A DNA stretch of 64,000 bases from Limnohabitans sp. 15K (GTDB lineage Bacteria; Pseudomonadota; Gammaproteobacteria; Burkholderiales; Burkholderiaceae_C), in NCBI RefSeq assembly GCF_002778285.1, contig NZ_NESM01000001.1, positions 390,529 to 454,528 on the forward strand, read 5' to 3'. A program made the translations under genes and the position numbers. The notes beneath the pieces were generated by a model, which worked only from the letters and a program-made list of their open reading frames with translations, had not been told where the DNA came from and did no database searches. Positions 16,682 through 25,325 of the stretch are shown piece by piece (within the stretch, counting starts at the first letter, position 1; each line of letters opens with the position of its first letter).

Positions 16682-17970
16682 GGACGCCCCCCTGTCCAGC
16701 TGGGGTGAGCCTTGAGCTGCGCCAGCAGCGGCGTGAATTGCGAATCGGTGTAACCGGTTTTCTCTGCCCAATGGACCACGGGCTCGGCAGCCCGGGCTTG
16801 GCCTAAAACCAGTGCGGCCTGGACAAACAAGATCGCATCGGGCGGTTCTTTTTGCAACTGCCAGTTGTCTATGGACAATGCCAGACCGGCGTTCACATCG
16901 CGCCCATAGGCAATTTGGTAAATGAGTTTGGGCCGCTCGATCAAGGCCTCTTGCCGCAGTGCTTGCGACTGAAGCCGCGCCTCCAGCTGACTGGCCAAGC
17001 GGGATTCGTCTGGGTCTTTCAAGCCGCGACTGGCCAACACCGCCTGCATCAAGAGCGCATCGGTCAGGGTCGCGGCGCTGTTTGGGGCGTTGCCGCTGGG
17101 GCTGGCGGCCATAGCGGTATTTTTGGCTTGACGGTACTGGCCTTGCTGGTTGAGCAGCTCGGCCAGAGACAAGCGAATCAGGTGCGACTGCGGGCTGGCT
17201 TGCAGGCGCTGCCCCCAAACGGCCAAAGCTTTTACAGGCTGACCGGCTGTGCGGTGCGCTTCCCCCAAATGAAACCCCAACCAGTCTTGCGAGGAGGCAT
17301 CTTGGTAGTTGGCCGAGCGAATGGCCTGGCTCAGCAGGTCCACGGCGGGCAAAGGCTGGCCTGTGCGGTAAAGCAAGACAGCGCGGTAAACCTTGGCTTC
17401 TTCTTCACCCAACAGCCGTCCGATTTCGACAATGTCTTTTTGGGCCGCCGTCATGTCAGCCAAAAGCAGGTGCAAAGCAAATCGCCAAGACCAAAATTCG
17501 GCCCTTGCGGGCTCCAAGGCGATGGCTCGGTTGATGTCTTGCAAGCCATCTTGAAAATCATGAAAACCTTGCTTGACCAAGCCCCGTAAAAAATAGGCCT
17601 CTGCAGGCAAATCTGCGGCAGTCCACCAGGGCTTCAAAGCAGCCTTGGCCGAGCCATACCAACGCAAGTCACCTTCTGTCAGGCCCAGCATGAAAACAGC
17701 CCGGGCATAGGCCAGTGAAGAGGCTAAATTTTGGGGTTGTGCTCGCCATGCTTTGTCCAAAGCTCGCAAAGCGTTTTGACGTCCACTGGCCGCGTGCACC
17801 GACGCGGACAAGACCACCGCAGCCTCTGCAGGCTTAAAACGCTCTTGGGCGGCAACAGGTGACAGGGCCCAAAAAAGACCCCAAAGCCCCATAAACGCGC
17901 TGCCCACTGCGCCTGAAATCGGTATGAAAGCATCGGGGCGGTGGCGATGGGTTTTGTCCATTGTTTTCAT
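16678..17970 (-). CDS. Exported TPR-repeat protein, partner of the HupE-like protein
   Basis: 430 residues. An N-terminal hydrophobic segment (about 20-42, GAVGSAFMGLWGLFWALSPVAA) acts as signal or anchor. The rest is helical with tetratricopeptide-like units, for example AYFLRGLVKQGFHDFQDGLQDINRAIALEP and LGEAHRTAGQPVKALAVW. It probably acts as a periplasmic scaffold. It forms a two-gene operon with the HupE-like gene, overlapping by 4 bases, so it likely supports that membrane protein's assembly or metal delivery (inference). The start could also be Met4 (17961). Confidence 0.75.
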   Translation of the reverse strand: MKTMDKTHRHRPDAFIPISGAVGSAFMGLWGLFWALSPVAAQERFKPAEAAVVLSASVHAASGRQNALRALDKAWRAQPQNLASSLAYARAVFMLGLTEGDLRWYGSAKAALKPWWTAADLPAEAYFLRGLVKQGFHDFQDGLQDINRAIALEPARAEFWSWRFALHLLLADMTAAQKDIVEIGRLLGEEEAKVYRAVLLYRTGQPLPAVDLLSQAIRSANYQDASSQDWLGFHLGEAHRTAGQPVKALAVWGQRLQASPQSHLIRLSLAELLNQQGQYRQAKNTAMAASPSGNAPNSAATLTDALLMQAVLASRGLKDPDESRLASQLEARLQSQALRQEALIERPKLIYQIAYGRDVNAGLALSIDNWQLQKEPPDAILFVQAALVLGQARAAEPVVHWAEKTGYTDSQFTPLLAQLKAHPSWTGGRP

Positions 17971-18065
17971 GTGCCTTGGATGCTTGATAGTATGCGTCTG
18001 TGCGTTGGGTTACACCAATTCACCATTTTTGCCCTTTTGATCAACCTCTCTCCTAAGGTGTTTTT

Positions 18066-18218
18066 ATGAAATTCGTGATGACCGCTCTCGTTTCCGCTTT
18101 CATGTTGGTGTCCATGCCCGCCTTCGCAGGTTCGCACGGCGGCGGCAAAATAGACGACAAAAAAGTCGACTGCTCCAAGAAAGAAAACGAAGCCAACCCT
18201 GCTTGCGTCAAGAAGTAA
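18066..18218 (+). CDS. 50-residue exported peptide with two cysteines
   Basis: ATG at 18066 with an AAGGTG ribosome site at 18055-18060. The signal peptide MKFVMTALVSAFMLVSMPAFA is followed by a 29-residue mature peptide, SHGGGKIDDKKVDCSKKEN then EANPACVKK, with two Cys 12 residues apart and many Lys/Asp. It is followed by a strong terminator, which argues that it is a real monocistronic gene. It is divergent from the TPR gene across 95 bases. Family and function are not recognised. A small periplasmic protein with one disulfide is likely. Confidence 0.75.
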   Translation: MKFVMTALVSAFMLVSMPAFAGSHGGGKIDDKKVDCSKKENEANPACVKK

Positions 18219-18237
18219 ACTTTCTGACCTTTAGGCC

Positions 18238-18261
18238 AAACCCCTCTTGAGGGGTTTTTTT
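18238..18261 (+). terminator. Intrinsic terminator after the 50-residue peptide gene
   Basis: An 8-bp stem AAACCCCT/AGGGGTTT (18238-18245 with 18250-18257), CTTG loop and a run of T from 18255 to 18261. It lies 19 bases after the stop codon. Confidence 0.92.
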
Positions 18262-18275
18262 ACGAGTTGACTGCC

Positions 18276-18908
18276 ATGCACTTCTACGAACCCCATCTGG
18301 GCCACGGCCTCAAGCACGACCCGTTCAATTCGATTGTGGGTCCGCGTCCCATCGGCTGGGTGTCCAGCCGCAGCGCGGACGGTGTCTTGAATCTGGCGCC
18401 TTACAGTTTCTTCAGCGCCTTCAACTACGTGCCGCCCCTGATTGGGTTTTCGAGCATTGGTCGCAAAGATTCGCTCAACAACATCGAGGCGACAGGCGAA
18501 TTTGTTTGGAACTTGGTCACGCGGGACTTGGCCGAAGTGATGAACCAGACCTGCGAGGCGGTGCCACCTGAGGTGGATGAATTTGCACTCGCGGGTTTGA
18601 CGCCGGAGCCTTCGCGCATCGTCAGCGTACCGCGCGTGGCCCAAAGCCAAGTGAGTTTTGAGTGCCGCTGCACACAAATCTTGCAAATGGAAAATTTAGA
18701 GGGTCAAAAACTTCAGACCTGGATGGTTTTTGGCCAAGTGGTGGGCGTGCACATCGACAAGCGGCTGGTGCCTGAAGGCATTTACGACACCGCCCGTGCG
18801 GGGCATATATTGCGTGGCGGCGGCCCCGCTGATTACTTCAGCATTGGCCCTGAACAGTTGTTCAAAATGTTCCGCCCAGAAAGCGGTGCACGCGACTTAC
18901 CCAAGTAA
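18276..18908 (+). CDS. Flavin reductase family protein (FMN-binding split barrel)
   Basis: 210 residues from ATG 18276; an in-frame TTG at 18267 lies next to the terminator and is less likely. Motifs of the DIM6/NTAB flavin-reductase-like branch are GPRPIGWVSSRSADGVLNLA, PYSFFSAFNYVPP and TGEFVWNLVTRDL. These proteins bind FMN and often use NAD(P)H to reduce it or work as oxidoreductases in catabolic clusters. It is first of a plus-strand run (SDR, exporter, cyclase) with gaps of 38, 24 and 128 bases, suggesting a shared pathway. Confidence 0.88.
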   Translation: MHFYEPHLGHGLKHDPFNSIVGPRPIGWVSSRSADGVLNLAPYSFFSAFNYVPPLIGFSSIGRKDSLNNIEATGEFVWNLVTRDLAEVMNQTCEAVPPEVDEFALAGLTPEPSRIVSVPRVAQSQVSFECRCTQILQMENLEGQKLQTWMVFGQVVGVHIDKRLVPEGIYDTARAGHILRGGGPADYFSIGPEQLFKMFRPESGARDLPK

Positions 18909-18946
18909 CCCCTCGAAGACCCCAACCACCTCAACAGGACACCATC

Positions 18947-19714
18947 ATGAACACACCACTCTCTGGACAAGTCGCATGGATCACAGGCGGGGGCAGCGGC
19001 ATCGGGCTGGCAGGTGCTATGGCGCTGGCCCAAGCTGGGGCCCATGTGGTGATTTCCGGCCGCAACGCCGCCACCAACGCCAGCGCTTTGGCCTCGTTGC
19101 AGGCCCTGGGCAGTGCAGAGGCTTTGCTGCTGGACGTGGCTGACAAACACGCCGTCAAAGCAGCAGCGCAGAAAATCCTGGATCGCCACGGCCGCATCGA
19201 CATCTTGGTGACCAGTGCAGGCACCAATGCCACGCAGCGCAATTTCGATGTGGTCACGGCCGAGGCCTGGGACGATGTGGTGGCCATCAATTTGTCGGGT
19301 CTGTTTTATTGCGTGCATGCGGTCCTGCCCGCCATGCGCCAGCAACAAAGCGGCTTGATCATCAACGTCTCCTCTTGGGCAGGGCTTTACGCGTCCAAGC
19401 TCACTGGCCCGGCCTACAACGCCACCAAACGCGCTGTGCTGGCACTGACCGAATCCATCAACATGGAAGAGTGCACACATGGCATCCGCGCCACCTCGCT
19501 CTTGCCTGGCGAAGTGGCCACACCCATTTTGGACAAACGGCCCGTGCCGCCGTCTGCCGAGCAGCGTGAATTGATGGTGCAGGCCGAAGACATGGGCCAG
19601 GCCATCCTATTTGTGGCGCAAATGCCTGCCCGTACCTGCATCAATGAACTGGTGATCTCCCCCACCTTCAACCGCTTTTACACAGGTGGGTTGGAAACGC
19701 CGCCCAAGCGCTGA
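18947..19714 (+). CDS. SDR family NAD(P)-dependent oxidoreductase
   Basis: 255 residues, classical short-chain dehydrogenase. The Rossmann motif TGGGSGIG lies at 13-20, the acidic DVAD near 63-66, NVSS at 140-143, and the catalytic YNATK at 157-161. The acidic residue after beta-2 is absent (SGRN), which leans toward NADP use, but this is only suggestive. The substrate is unknown. A CAACAGGACACC ribosome region precedes the ATG. It lies between the flavin reductase and a DMT exporter on the same strand. Confidence 0.92.
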   Translation: MNTPLSGQVAWITGGGSGIGLAGAMALAQAGAHVVISGRNAATNASALASLQALGSAEALLLDVADKHAVKAAAQKILDRHGRIDILVTSAGTNATQRNFDVVTAEAWDDVVAINLSGLFYCVHAVLPAMRQQQSGLIINVSSWAGLYASKLTGPAYNATKRAVLALTESINMEECTHGIRATSLLPGEVATPILDKRPVPPSAEQRELMVQAEDMGQAILFVAQMPARTCINELVISPTFNRFYTGGLETPPKR

Positions 19715-19738
19715 ACCCGGCGGCATCTCACCCAGCCC

Positions 19739-20629
19739 ATGAGCCAACTTTTCAGCGACAGCGCCCGGCACCGCCGCATCGGCATTGCGCTGGTGACGGT
19801 CACCACCTTGATGTTTGCGGTGCTCGATGCATCGGCCAAGTGGCTGGTGCTGACCCTGCCCGTGATGCAGGTGGTGTGGATGCGCTTTCTCACGCACTCA
19901 TTGTTTTCCATTGCGGTGTTCGCCCCATCGGTCAAAGGCGATTTGCTGCGCTGGCGGCACCCGCGATTGCAGCTGCTGCGCGGCTTGATGCTGGCGTCCA
20001 TGACCGCGTTGAATTTCTGGGCCCTGCAGTATTTGCAGCTGGCCGAGACCGGCGCCATGCAGTTTTCCGTCCCGATTTTGATCGCCTTGCTCTCGGCCTG
20101 GTGGCTGGGCGAGCGGCTGGACGCCAAGCGCTGGCTGGCCATTGCGGTGGGCTTTGCGGGCGTGCTGGTCATCATCCGCCCAGGCAGCCAAGGCTTTCAC
20201 CCGGCCATCTTGTTGTCGGCGCTCAATGCCATTTTGTATGCGCTCTTCAACATGATGACGCGCTACCTGGCCAGCAGCGAAAACCCGGCTACGACGCAGT
20301 TGACCTCGGCGGTGGTGGCCACCTTGGTGTTGACGCCCGTGGCGCTGTGGCAATGGCAACAACCGGCCACCCTCCTGGAGTGGTTCGTGATGGCGCTGGC
20401 CGGATTGTGTGGCGGCATTGGCCACTACTTTGTGGCCGTGGCCCACCGTTACGCCTCGGCGGCAGTGCTCGGGCCGTTTTTGTACCAGCAAATCCTTTAC
20501 ATGACCGTGCTCGGCTGGCTGGTCTTTGGCCAAGTGCCTGACTTGGCCGTGGTGCTGGGTGCTTTGGTGGTGGTGGGCAGCGGTCTTTACTTGCTGTGGC
20601 GCGAGTTTCAGGGTCAAAGCGAGCTGTGA
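19739..20629 (+). CDS. DMT family (EamA) inner-membrane transporter
   Basis: 296 residues with about ten membrane spans in two EamA halves. The first half starts IALVTVTTLMFAVLDASAKW; the second contains SALNAILYALFNMMTRYL and ends PFLYQQILYMTVLGWLVFGQ. It is a metabolite or drug exporter of the RhaT/S-adenosylmethionine-like group; the substrate is not predictable. It starts 24 bases after the SDR stop, so it is probably co-transcribed. Confidence 0.9.
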   Translation: MSQLFSDSARHRRIGIALVTVTTLMFAVLDASAKWLVLTLPVMQVVWMRFLTHSLFSIAVFAPSVKGDLLRWRHPRLQLLRGLMLASMTALNFWALQYLQLAETGAMQFSVPILIALLSAWWLGERLDAKRWLAIAVGFAGVLVIIRPGSQGFHPAILLSALNAILYALFNMMTRYLASSENPATTQLTSAVVATLVLTPVALWQWQQPATLLEWFVMALAGLCGGIGHYFVAVAHRYASAAVLGPFLYQQILYMTVLGWLVFGQVPDLAVVLGALVVVGSGLYLLWREFQGQSEL

Positions 20630-20757
20630 TCAATCCAAGCCTAAGCCAGTTTGAGTCAAGCAGCCCACAGTCAGATCGGTGACACAAAGCCAGCCGCTCA
20701 GCGCACAAGATGCGAGGCGCGCATGTTGCGTTTGGTCCGTCATCAAAGGAGTCTGGC

Positions 20758-21819
20758 ATGTCTACTTCTCCCCGCTGGAAACAACGCCCACCCGGCTCGA
20801 ACTGGGGCGACTTTGGGCCTGACGACCAGTACGGTCGCATGAACCTTTTGACGCCCGACAAAGTGTTACAAGGCATGCAGGAAGTCCGCACGGGGCAAAC
20901 CTTCAACCTGAGCCTGCCGCTGGACTTTCCGGGGGGCAATGTGCTCAACCCCCGCAGGCAACCGCCTGTGCTGCGCCCCACCTTGCGTGGTGACAAGCCC
21001 AACATGAACTACCAACTGTGGTGCGATGACCCGGTTTGCACCGATGTGGTGTGCGACGACCTGGTCATCATGCACTTGCAGTACAGCACCCAGTGGGACA
21101 GTCTGGCGCATGTGGGCTCGATGTTCGACGCCAATGGCGACGGCGTGCCCGAGCCGGTTTATTACAACGGCTTTCGCGCCGGCACCGATGTGGTGGGGCC
21201 CAGCAGTGGATCTGGGGCTGGCATTTTTGGCTTTCCGGAGATCGCCCGCGAATCGACATCGGCAGCCCAAGCCTTGGGCATCGAGAAAATGTCCGAGCGC
21301 TGCGTGCAGGGCCGCGCCGTGATGATCGACCTGCATGCCCATCTGGGCCGTGAACGGGTGCGGGTGGGCTACGACCTGTTGATGGACATTCTGAAAAAAG
21401 ACAAGGTGGTGGTGGAGCCCGGCGACATGGTGTGCCTGCACACGGGTTTTTCGCAGATGCTGTTGAAAATGAACAAACAGCCCGACCCGCATGCGGTCGA
21501 AAATTCGTGCGCCGTGCTGGAGGGACGCGACGAGCGACTGCTGCAATGGATCACCGATTCAGGCCTGGTGGCCCTGATCGCCGACAACTACGCGGTGGAA
21601 GGCTTGCCTGCCACACCCCGGCCCGGCAGCTGCGCGGCCTTGCCCTTGCATGAGCATTGCCTGTTCAAACTGGGTGTGCACTTGGGAGAAATTTGGCACC
21701 TCACCCCTTTGGCCGACTGGCTGCGCCAAAACAACCGAAGTCGTTTTTTGCTGACCGCCCCACCTTTGCGCTTGCCCGGAGCCATTGGCTCCCCGGCCAC
21801 GCCCATTGCCACCGTTTGA
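20758..21819 (+). CDS. Cyclase family protein (kynurenine-formamidase-like fold)
   Basis: 353 residues from ATG 20758 with AGGAG at 20746-20750; the longer upstream frame lacks family sequence. It belongs to the long cyclase branch: NWGDFGPDDQYGRMNLLTP, TQWDSLAHVGSMFDANGDG and MVCLHTGFSQMLL. The usual metal-binding H-x-G-T-H-x-D is represented by the divergent D-S-L-A-H-V-G-S. Family members hydrolyse amide or ester bonds of cyclic or formylated substrates, or close rings. The substrate is unknown. It is the last gene of the plus-strand run, 128 bases after the exporter. Confidence 0.85.
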   Translation: MSTSPRWKQRPPGSNWGDFGPDDQYGRMNLLTPDKVLQGMQEVRTGQTFNLSLPLDFPGGNVLNPRRQPPVLRPTLRGDKPNMNYQLWCDDPVCTDVVCDDLVIMHLQYSTQWDSLAHVGSMFDANGDGVPEPVYYNGFRAGTDVVGPSSGSGAGIFGFPEIARESTSAAQALGIEKMSERCVQGRAVMIDLHAHLGRERVRVGYDLLMDILKKDKVVVEPGDMVCLHTGFSQMLLKMNKQPDPHAVENSCAVLEGRDERLLQWITDSGLVALIADNYAVEGLPATPRPGSCAALPLHEHCLFKLGVHLGEIWHLTPLADWLRQNNRSRFLLTAPPLRLPGAIGSPATPIATV

Positions 21820-21900
21820 GCTTGGTTGGCAAGGCTGATTTTTGATGCTGGCCCAGCGAATGGATCAACGTGCAAGCCCGGCTGCAGGCCTGTCAAATGG

Positions 21901-22725
21901 TCAACGTGGCGTATCGCCCGCCAGAGTAATGCGGTGCATGACCCGGCGAAAACCGTTGTAATCATTGACCGGGTTGTGTTGGGTACAGCGGTTGTCCCAC
22001 ACCGCCAACGAGTGGGGCTGCCAGACAAAGCGGCAAGTGAACTCAGGCTTGACTTGGTGCTGAAACAAAAAGTTCAGGATGGGTGTGCTTTCGGCTTCGC
22101 TCATGCCCACGATGCCAGCGGTATGGGCCACGTTCACATACAGGGCTTTTCGACCGGTTTCAGGGTGGGTGCGAACCAAAGGGTGGTGGGCAATGTACTC
22201 TTTCGGCGCGCTGGCCTTGCCATCGCTTTTGATGCGGTCTTCGCGGGTTTTGGACACGTCGGCTTTGGCCGAACTGCTGATGCCCACCAGCCCATCCAAC
22301 AGGGATTTCATGGTGTCTGAGAGTGTCTCCCAGGCCATGTATTGGTTGGCAAACAGGGTGTCGCCCCCGTAAGGCGGCACCTCTTTGGCCAACAGCATCG
22401 AGCCCATAGGCGGCTGCGCCAGGTAAGTGGTGTCGGAGTGCCAGATGCCACCAAAGTTAACCTTTTCTTGTTCGAGTTTCTTGACTTCAATGACGCAGGG
22501 GAAGCCGTCCAAGCCTTTGACAAAAGGGTATTCGATGGGCTGACCCAGTGCCTGTGCAAAGCGCATGAATTGATCGGTCGACAGGTCTTGGTCGCGGAAA
22601 AAAATGACCTGGTGCTGCAGCAAGGCGGCGCGAACGGCCTGTTGCAGATCGGCAGACAGGGGCTGGGTCAGATCGACCCCGTGCAGCTCGGCGCCTAAGG
22701 CACCTGCAATTTGGCGAATGATCAT
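21901..22725 (-). CDS. TauD/TfdA family Fe(II)/2-oxoglutarate dioxygenase
   Basis: 274 residues. The iron ligands H96 and D98 lie in GIWHSDTTY, and the distal His in DNRCTQHNPVNDY (about 250). The 2-oxoglutarate Arg is probably R261 in GFRRVMHRITLAGD. Length and motifs match TauD-type enzymes, which hydroxylate an organic acid or sulfonate next to a heteroatom and release it. The true substrate is unknown. It is divergent from the Bug protein at 22837 (111-base gap) and convergent with the cyclase. Confidence 0.93.
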   Translation of the reverse strand: MIIRQIAGALGAELHGVDLTQPLSADLQQAVRAALLQHQVIFFRDQDLSTDQFMRFAQALGQPIEYPFVKGLDGFPCVIEVKKLEQEKVNFGGIWHSDTTYLAQPPMGSMLLAKEVPPYGGDTLFANQYMAWETLSDTMKSLLDGLVGISSSAKADVSKTREDRIKSDGKASAPKEYIAHHPLVRTHPETGRKALYVNVAHTAGIVGMSEAESTPILNFLFQHQVKPEFTCRFVWQPHSLAVWDNRCTQHNPVNDYNGFRRVMHRITLAGDTPR

Positions 22726-22836
22726 GTTTTGATTGTGTCACGGGCCTTGGGTAAAACCCCGGCGATTTTGTCTACCACGAGACAAGCGCTGGGGGACCTT
22801 CGTGTCATTCTTAGGTCATTATTTTCTGGAGTAGAT

Positions 22837-23805
22837 ATGCTGAACCGTCGATTGAAATTTCTGGTCCTGGCTTTGGGTCTGACCATGGCCCAAGGTGCCG
22901 TGCTGGCGCAAGAATTTTTGTCCAAACCCGTGCGCATTGTGGTTCCGCAAACTCCTGGCGGTGCATCGGACGCGCTGGCCCGCATCGTGGGCCAAAAATT
23001 GAGCGAAAAATGGGGACAGGCGGTGGTGATCGAAAACCGCGCAGGTGCCGGTGGCAACGTGGGCATGGAGCATGTGGCGCAGGCCACGGCCGATGGCCAC
23101 ACCTTGCTGATGAGCTATGCCGGTTCGCACGCCATCAACGCGGCCTTGTACAAAAAACTGCCTTTCGACCCCGAAAAAGATTTTGAGCCTGTCGCCACAT
23201 TGGCCACCCTGCCCTTTGTGTTGGTGGTGCGCCCGGACTCTCCCCTCAAAAGCATCAAGGATTTGGTGGAACAAGGTCAGCGCACGCCTTTGACTTTTGG
23301 CTCGGCGGGCAACGGCTCGGTGAACCATTTGCTGGGCGTCATGTTCAACGCCGCAGCCAACACCAAGCTCGAACACATTCCCTACCGCGGGGCGGCACCG
23401 GCCATGCAGGACTTGATGGGCGGCCAGATCAACATGGTGTTCACCAGCTTGCCTTCGGTGTCGGGGGCCATCAAGAGCGGCACCTTGCGTCCGGTCGCGG
23501 TGACCAGCGCGGTGCGCTCGGGCAACTTCCCCAACATCCCCACCATCGCCGAAGGGGGCTTCAAAGAATTTGATGTGTCACCCTGGTTCGGTTTGTTTGC
23601 ACCTGCCAAGACTCCGGCCGCGGTGATCCGCCGCATCAACCAAGATGTGCAGGAGGTGCTGAAAAACAAGGATGTCATCGAGCGCTTCAATGCGCAGGGC
23701 GCCGATGTGCTGATCACCCAACCCGCAGAATTTGCGGGCATGCTGAAAAAAGACTTGGCCAAGTGGAGTGTGGTGGTCAAGGCATCGGGAGCTCAGATTG
23801 ACTGA
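22837..23805 (+). CDS. Bug/TctC-type tripartite tricarboxylate transporter substrate-binding protein (copy 1)
   Basis: 322 residues from ATG 22837 with GGAG at 22828-22831. A signal peptide, MLNRRLKFLVLALGLTMAQG, ends near VLAQE. Family landmarks are KPVRIVVPQTPGGASDALAR, ENRAGAGGNVGMEHVAQA and HIPYRGAAPAMQDLMGGQIN. It is a periplasmic receptor for carboxylates or related small molecules. No TctA/TctB genes are adjacent, so it may use the membrane pair at 35038-37035 or act in sensing. It leads an operon with the RraA-like, cyclodeaminase-like and DAO-like genes. Confidence 0.93.
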   Translation: MLNRRLKFLVLALGLTMAQGAVLAQEFLSKPVRIVVPQTPGGASDALARIVGQKLSEKWGQAVVIENRAGAGGNVGMEHVAQATADGHTLLMSYAGSHAINAALYKKLPFDPEKDFEPVATLATLPFVLVVRPDSPLKSIKDLVEQGQRTPLTFGSAGNGSVNHLLGVMFNAAANTKLEHIPYRGAAPAMQDLMGGQINMVFTSLPSVSGAIKSGTLRPVAVTSAVRSGNFPNIPTIAEGGFKEFDVSPWFGLFAPAKTPAAVIRRINQDVQEVLKNKDVIERFNAQGADVLITQPAEFAGMLKKDLAKWSVVVKASGAQID

Positions 23806-24361
23806 AGTGCTTGGTCCGGTTCCCAAAACCACCGACCTGTGTGATGCATGCGATGCTGCCCTGGCTTGCGCGTTGCCTTTTCACAGTTACGGCTTGCGCC
23901 GCGCCTTTACCGGCCCCATCCGCACCCTGCGTTGTCACGAAGACATTGGCCTGATGCGTGACACCGTCACCCAGCCCGGCCACGGGCATGTGCTGGTCAT
24001 CGACGGCGGGGGGTCTTTGTCACGGGCCTTGTTTGGCGATGTGATGGCCGAGGCCGCTTCACGCAATGGCTGGGCAGGCTTGGTGATTCATGGCGTGATC
24101 CGCGATGCCGATGAGATCAATGGCATGGACATCGGTGTGAAAGCGCTGGGCACCGTGCCCAAAAGGGGTGAGCGGACCGGCGCCGGTGAGTTGGATGTGC
24201 CTGTGAGTTTCGGAGGCATGACTTTTTTGCCGGGACACCATGTGGCGGCCGATACCGATGGCGTGATCATGTTGCCCCAGGGCCTAACCGCTGCGGACAT
24301 TCCGGTGGCCGACGTGGTCGCTGCAACGGCCTTGTATGCCAAGGGTCCCCGTACCGAGTGA
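23798..24361 (+). CDS. RraA-like protein, probable 4-hydroxy-4-methyl-2-oxoglutarate aldolase-type enzyme
   Basis: 187 residues if it starts at TTG 23798, which overlaps the Bug stop by 8 bases and has GGGAG suitably upstream; GTG 23807 is the alternative. It has the RraA fold markers KTTDLCDA, GHVLVIDGGGSLSRALFGDV and GWAGLVIHGVIRDADEI. The RD-x2-E signature used by HMG/CHA aldolases and oxaloacetate decarboxylases for metal and substrate binding is present (RDADE), unlike in E. coli RraA, the RNase E inhibitor. In this catabolic setting a pyruvate-type aldolase or decarboxylase is more likely than RNase E control (inference). Confidence 0.8.
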   Translation: MTEVLGPVPKTTDLCDACDAALACALPFHSYGLRRAFTGPIRTLRCHEDIGLMRDTVTQPGHGHVLVIDGGGSLSRALFGDVMAEAASRNGWAGLVIHGVIRDADEINGMDIGVKALGTVPKRGERTGAGELDVPVSFGGMTFLPGHHVAADTDGVIMLPQGLTAADIPVADVVAATALYAKGPRTE

Positions 24362-24401
24362 AGGACTTCCCCCAGCTTGACCCCTTACTTGAAGCAATCC
24401 C

Positions 24402-25325
24402 ATGGTTCATTACTTTGACGAAGCCCGTGTTCAGCAACTGCTGAACGTGCCCGATTTGCTGCAAGGCGTGCGCGAAGCCTTGGTGGCGCTGACGCTGGGC
24501 CAGGTGGTGCAGCCGCTGCGCATGGTCATGCCGATTGGCGAGTCATCGGCAGATGGCTTGCTGTTTTTGAAGCCCGCGCAACTGGGCGATGCCCTGAGCA
24601 CCAAGCTCATCACCCTGGTGCCGGGCAATGCACAAAAAGGCTTACCCACCCTGCTCAGCACCATCGTGCTGATGGACCCGGCCACAGGCCAGACGCTGGC
24701 CGTCATGGAAGGAAACACCATCACCGCGATGCGGACAGCAGCGGCGTCTGCCGTGGCAGCCGACGCACTGGTGCCACGTACTCCGCAGGTGGTGGCCATG
24801 CTGGGCAGCGGCGTGCTGGCCCGCAGCCATGCGCAAATGCTGCGTGCCGTGCGCGAGGTGTCTGAGATCCGGGTGTGGAGCCCCAACGCAGCCAACGCGC
24901 AGCAGTGCGCACAAGACATTGGCGGTGTGGCCTGCGCTAGCGCCGAAGCGGCCGTCCGCGGCGCAGACATCGTGTGCACCGTGACCAACGCCAGCGAGCC
25001 CGTGCTTCAGGGCGCTTGGCTCAAGCCAGGCGCTTTTGTGGCGGCGGTGGGTGCGCCCCGCCCCACTTGGCGCGAGCTGGACGATGAGGCCATGCAGCAT
25101 TGGGTGGTCGCCGATCAGCGCGAAGCCGCCGAAAAAGAATCGGGCGACGTGATGCTCTCGGGTGCCAAGGTCGCTGCCGAGATTGGCGAAATTTTGTGTG
25201 GCCGTATGGCGCCGCCACCTGCGGGTACCACCCTCATTTTCAAATCGCTGGGTCAAGCGGTGGAAGACACCGTGGCGGCACGTTTGGTGTACCGCGCAGC
25301 TTTGGCTGAAGACGTTCGCCCATGA
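24402..25325 (+). CDS. Ornithine cyclodeaminase / mu-crystallin family protein
   Basis: 307 residues. It has the N-terminal dimerisation region (VVQPLRMVMPIGESSADG, LSTKLITLVPGNAQKGLPT) and a central Rossmann fold with MLGSGVLARSHAQML. EGNTITAMRTAAASAVAA is the conserved helix. Members include ornithine cyclodeaminase, alanine dehydrogenase and ketimine (piperideine/pyrroline-2-carboxylate) reductases, all working on imines of amino acids. Being next to a DAO-type oxidase suggests an imine reductase or an amino-acid-derivative catabolic step. It overlaps the next gene by ATGA. Confidence 0.9.
   Translation: MVHYFDEARVQQLLNVPDLLQGVREALVALTLGQVVQPLRMVMPIGESSADGLLFLKPAQLGDALSTKLITLVPGNAQKGLPTLLSTIVLMDPATGQTLAVMEGNTITAMRTAAASAVAADALVPRTPQVVAMLGSGVLARSHAQMLRAVREVSEIRVWSPNAANAQQCAQDIGGVACASAEAAVRGADIVCTVTNASEPVLQGAWLKPGAFVAAVGAPRPTWRELDDEAMQHWVVADQREAAEKESGDVMLSGAKVAAEIGEILCGRMAPPPAGTTLIFKSLGQAVEDTVAARLVYRAALAEDVRP

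Noticed and set aside
16682-17218. An apparent N-terminal extension of the HupE-like protein
   Set aside because: This part overlaps the TPR gene in another frame. The ATGA overlap at 16678-16681 and the signal peptide after it fix the real start.
23798-24361. RNase E inhibitor RraA
   Set aside because: The fold matches, but the RD-x2-E aldolase motif and the catabolic operon favour an HMG-aldolase/oxaloacetate-decarboxylase type enzyme.
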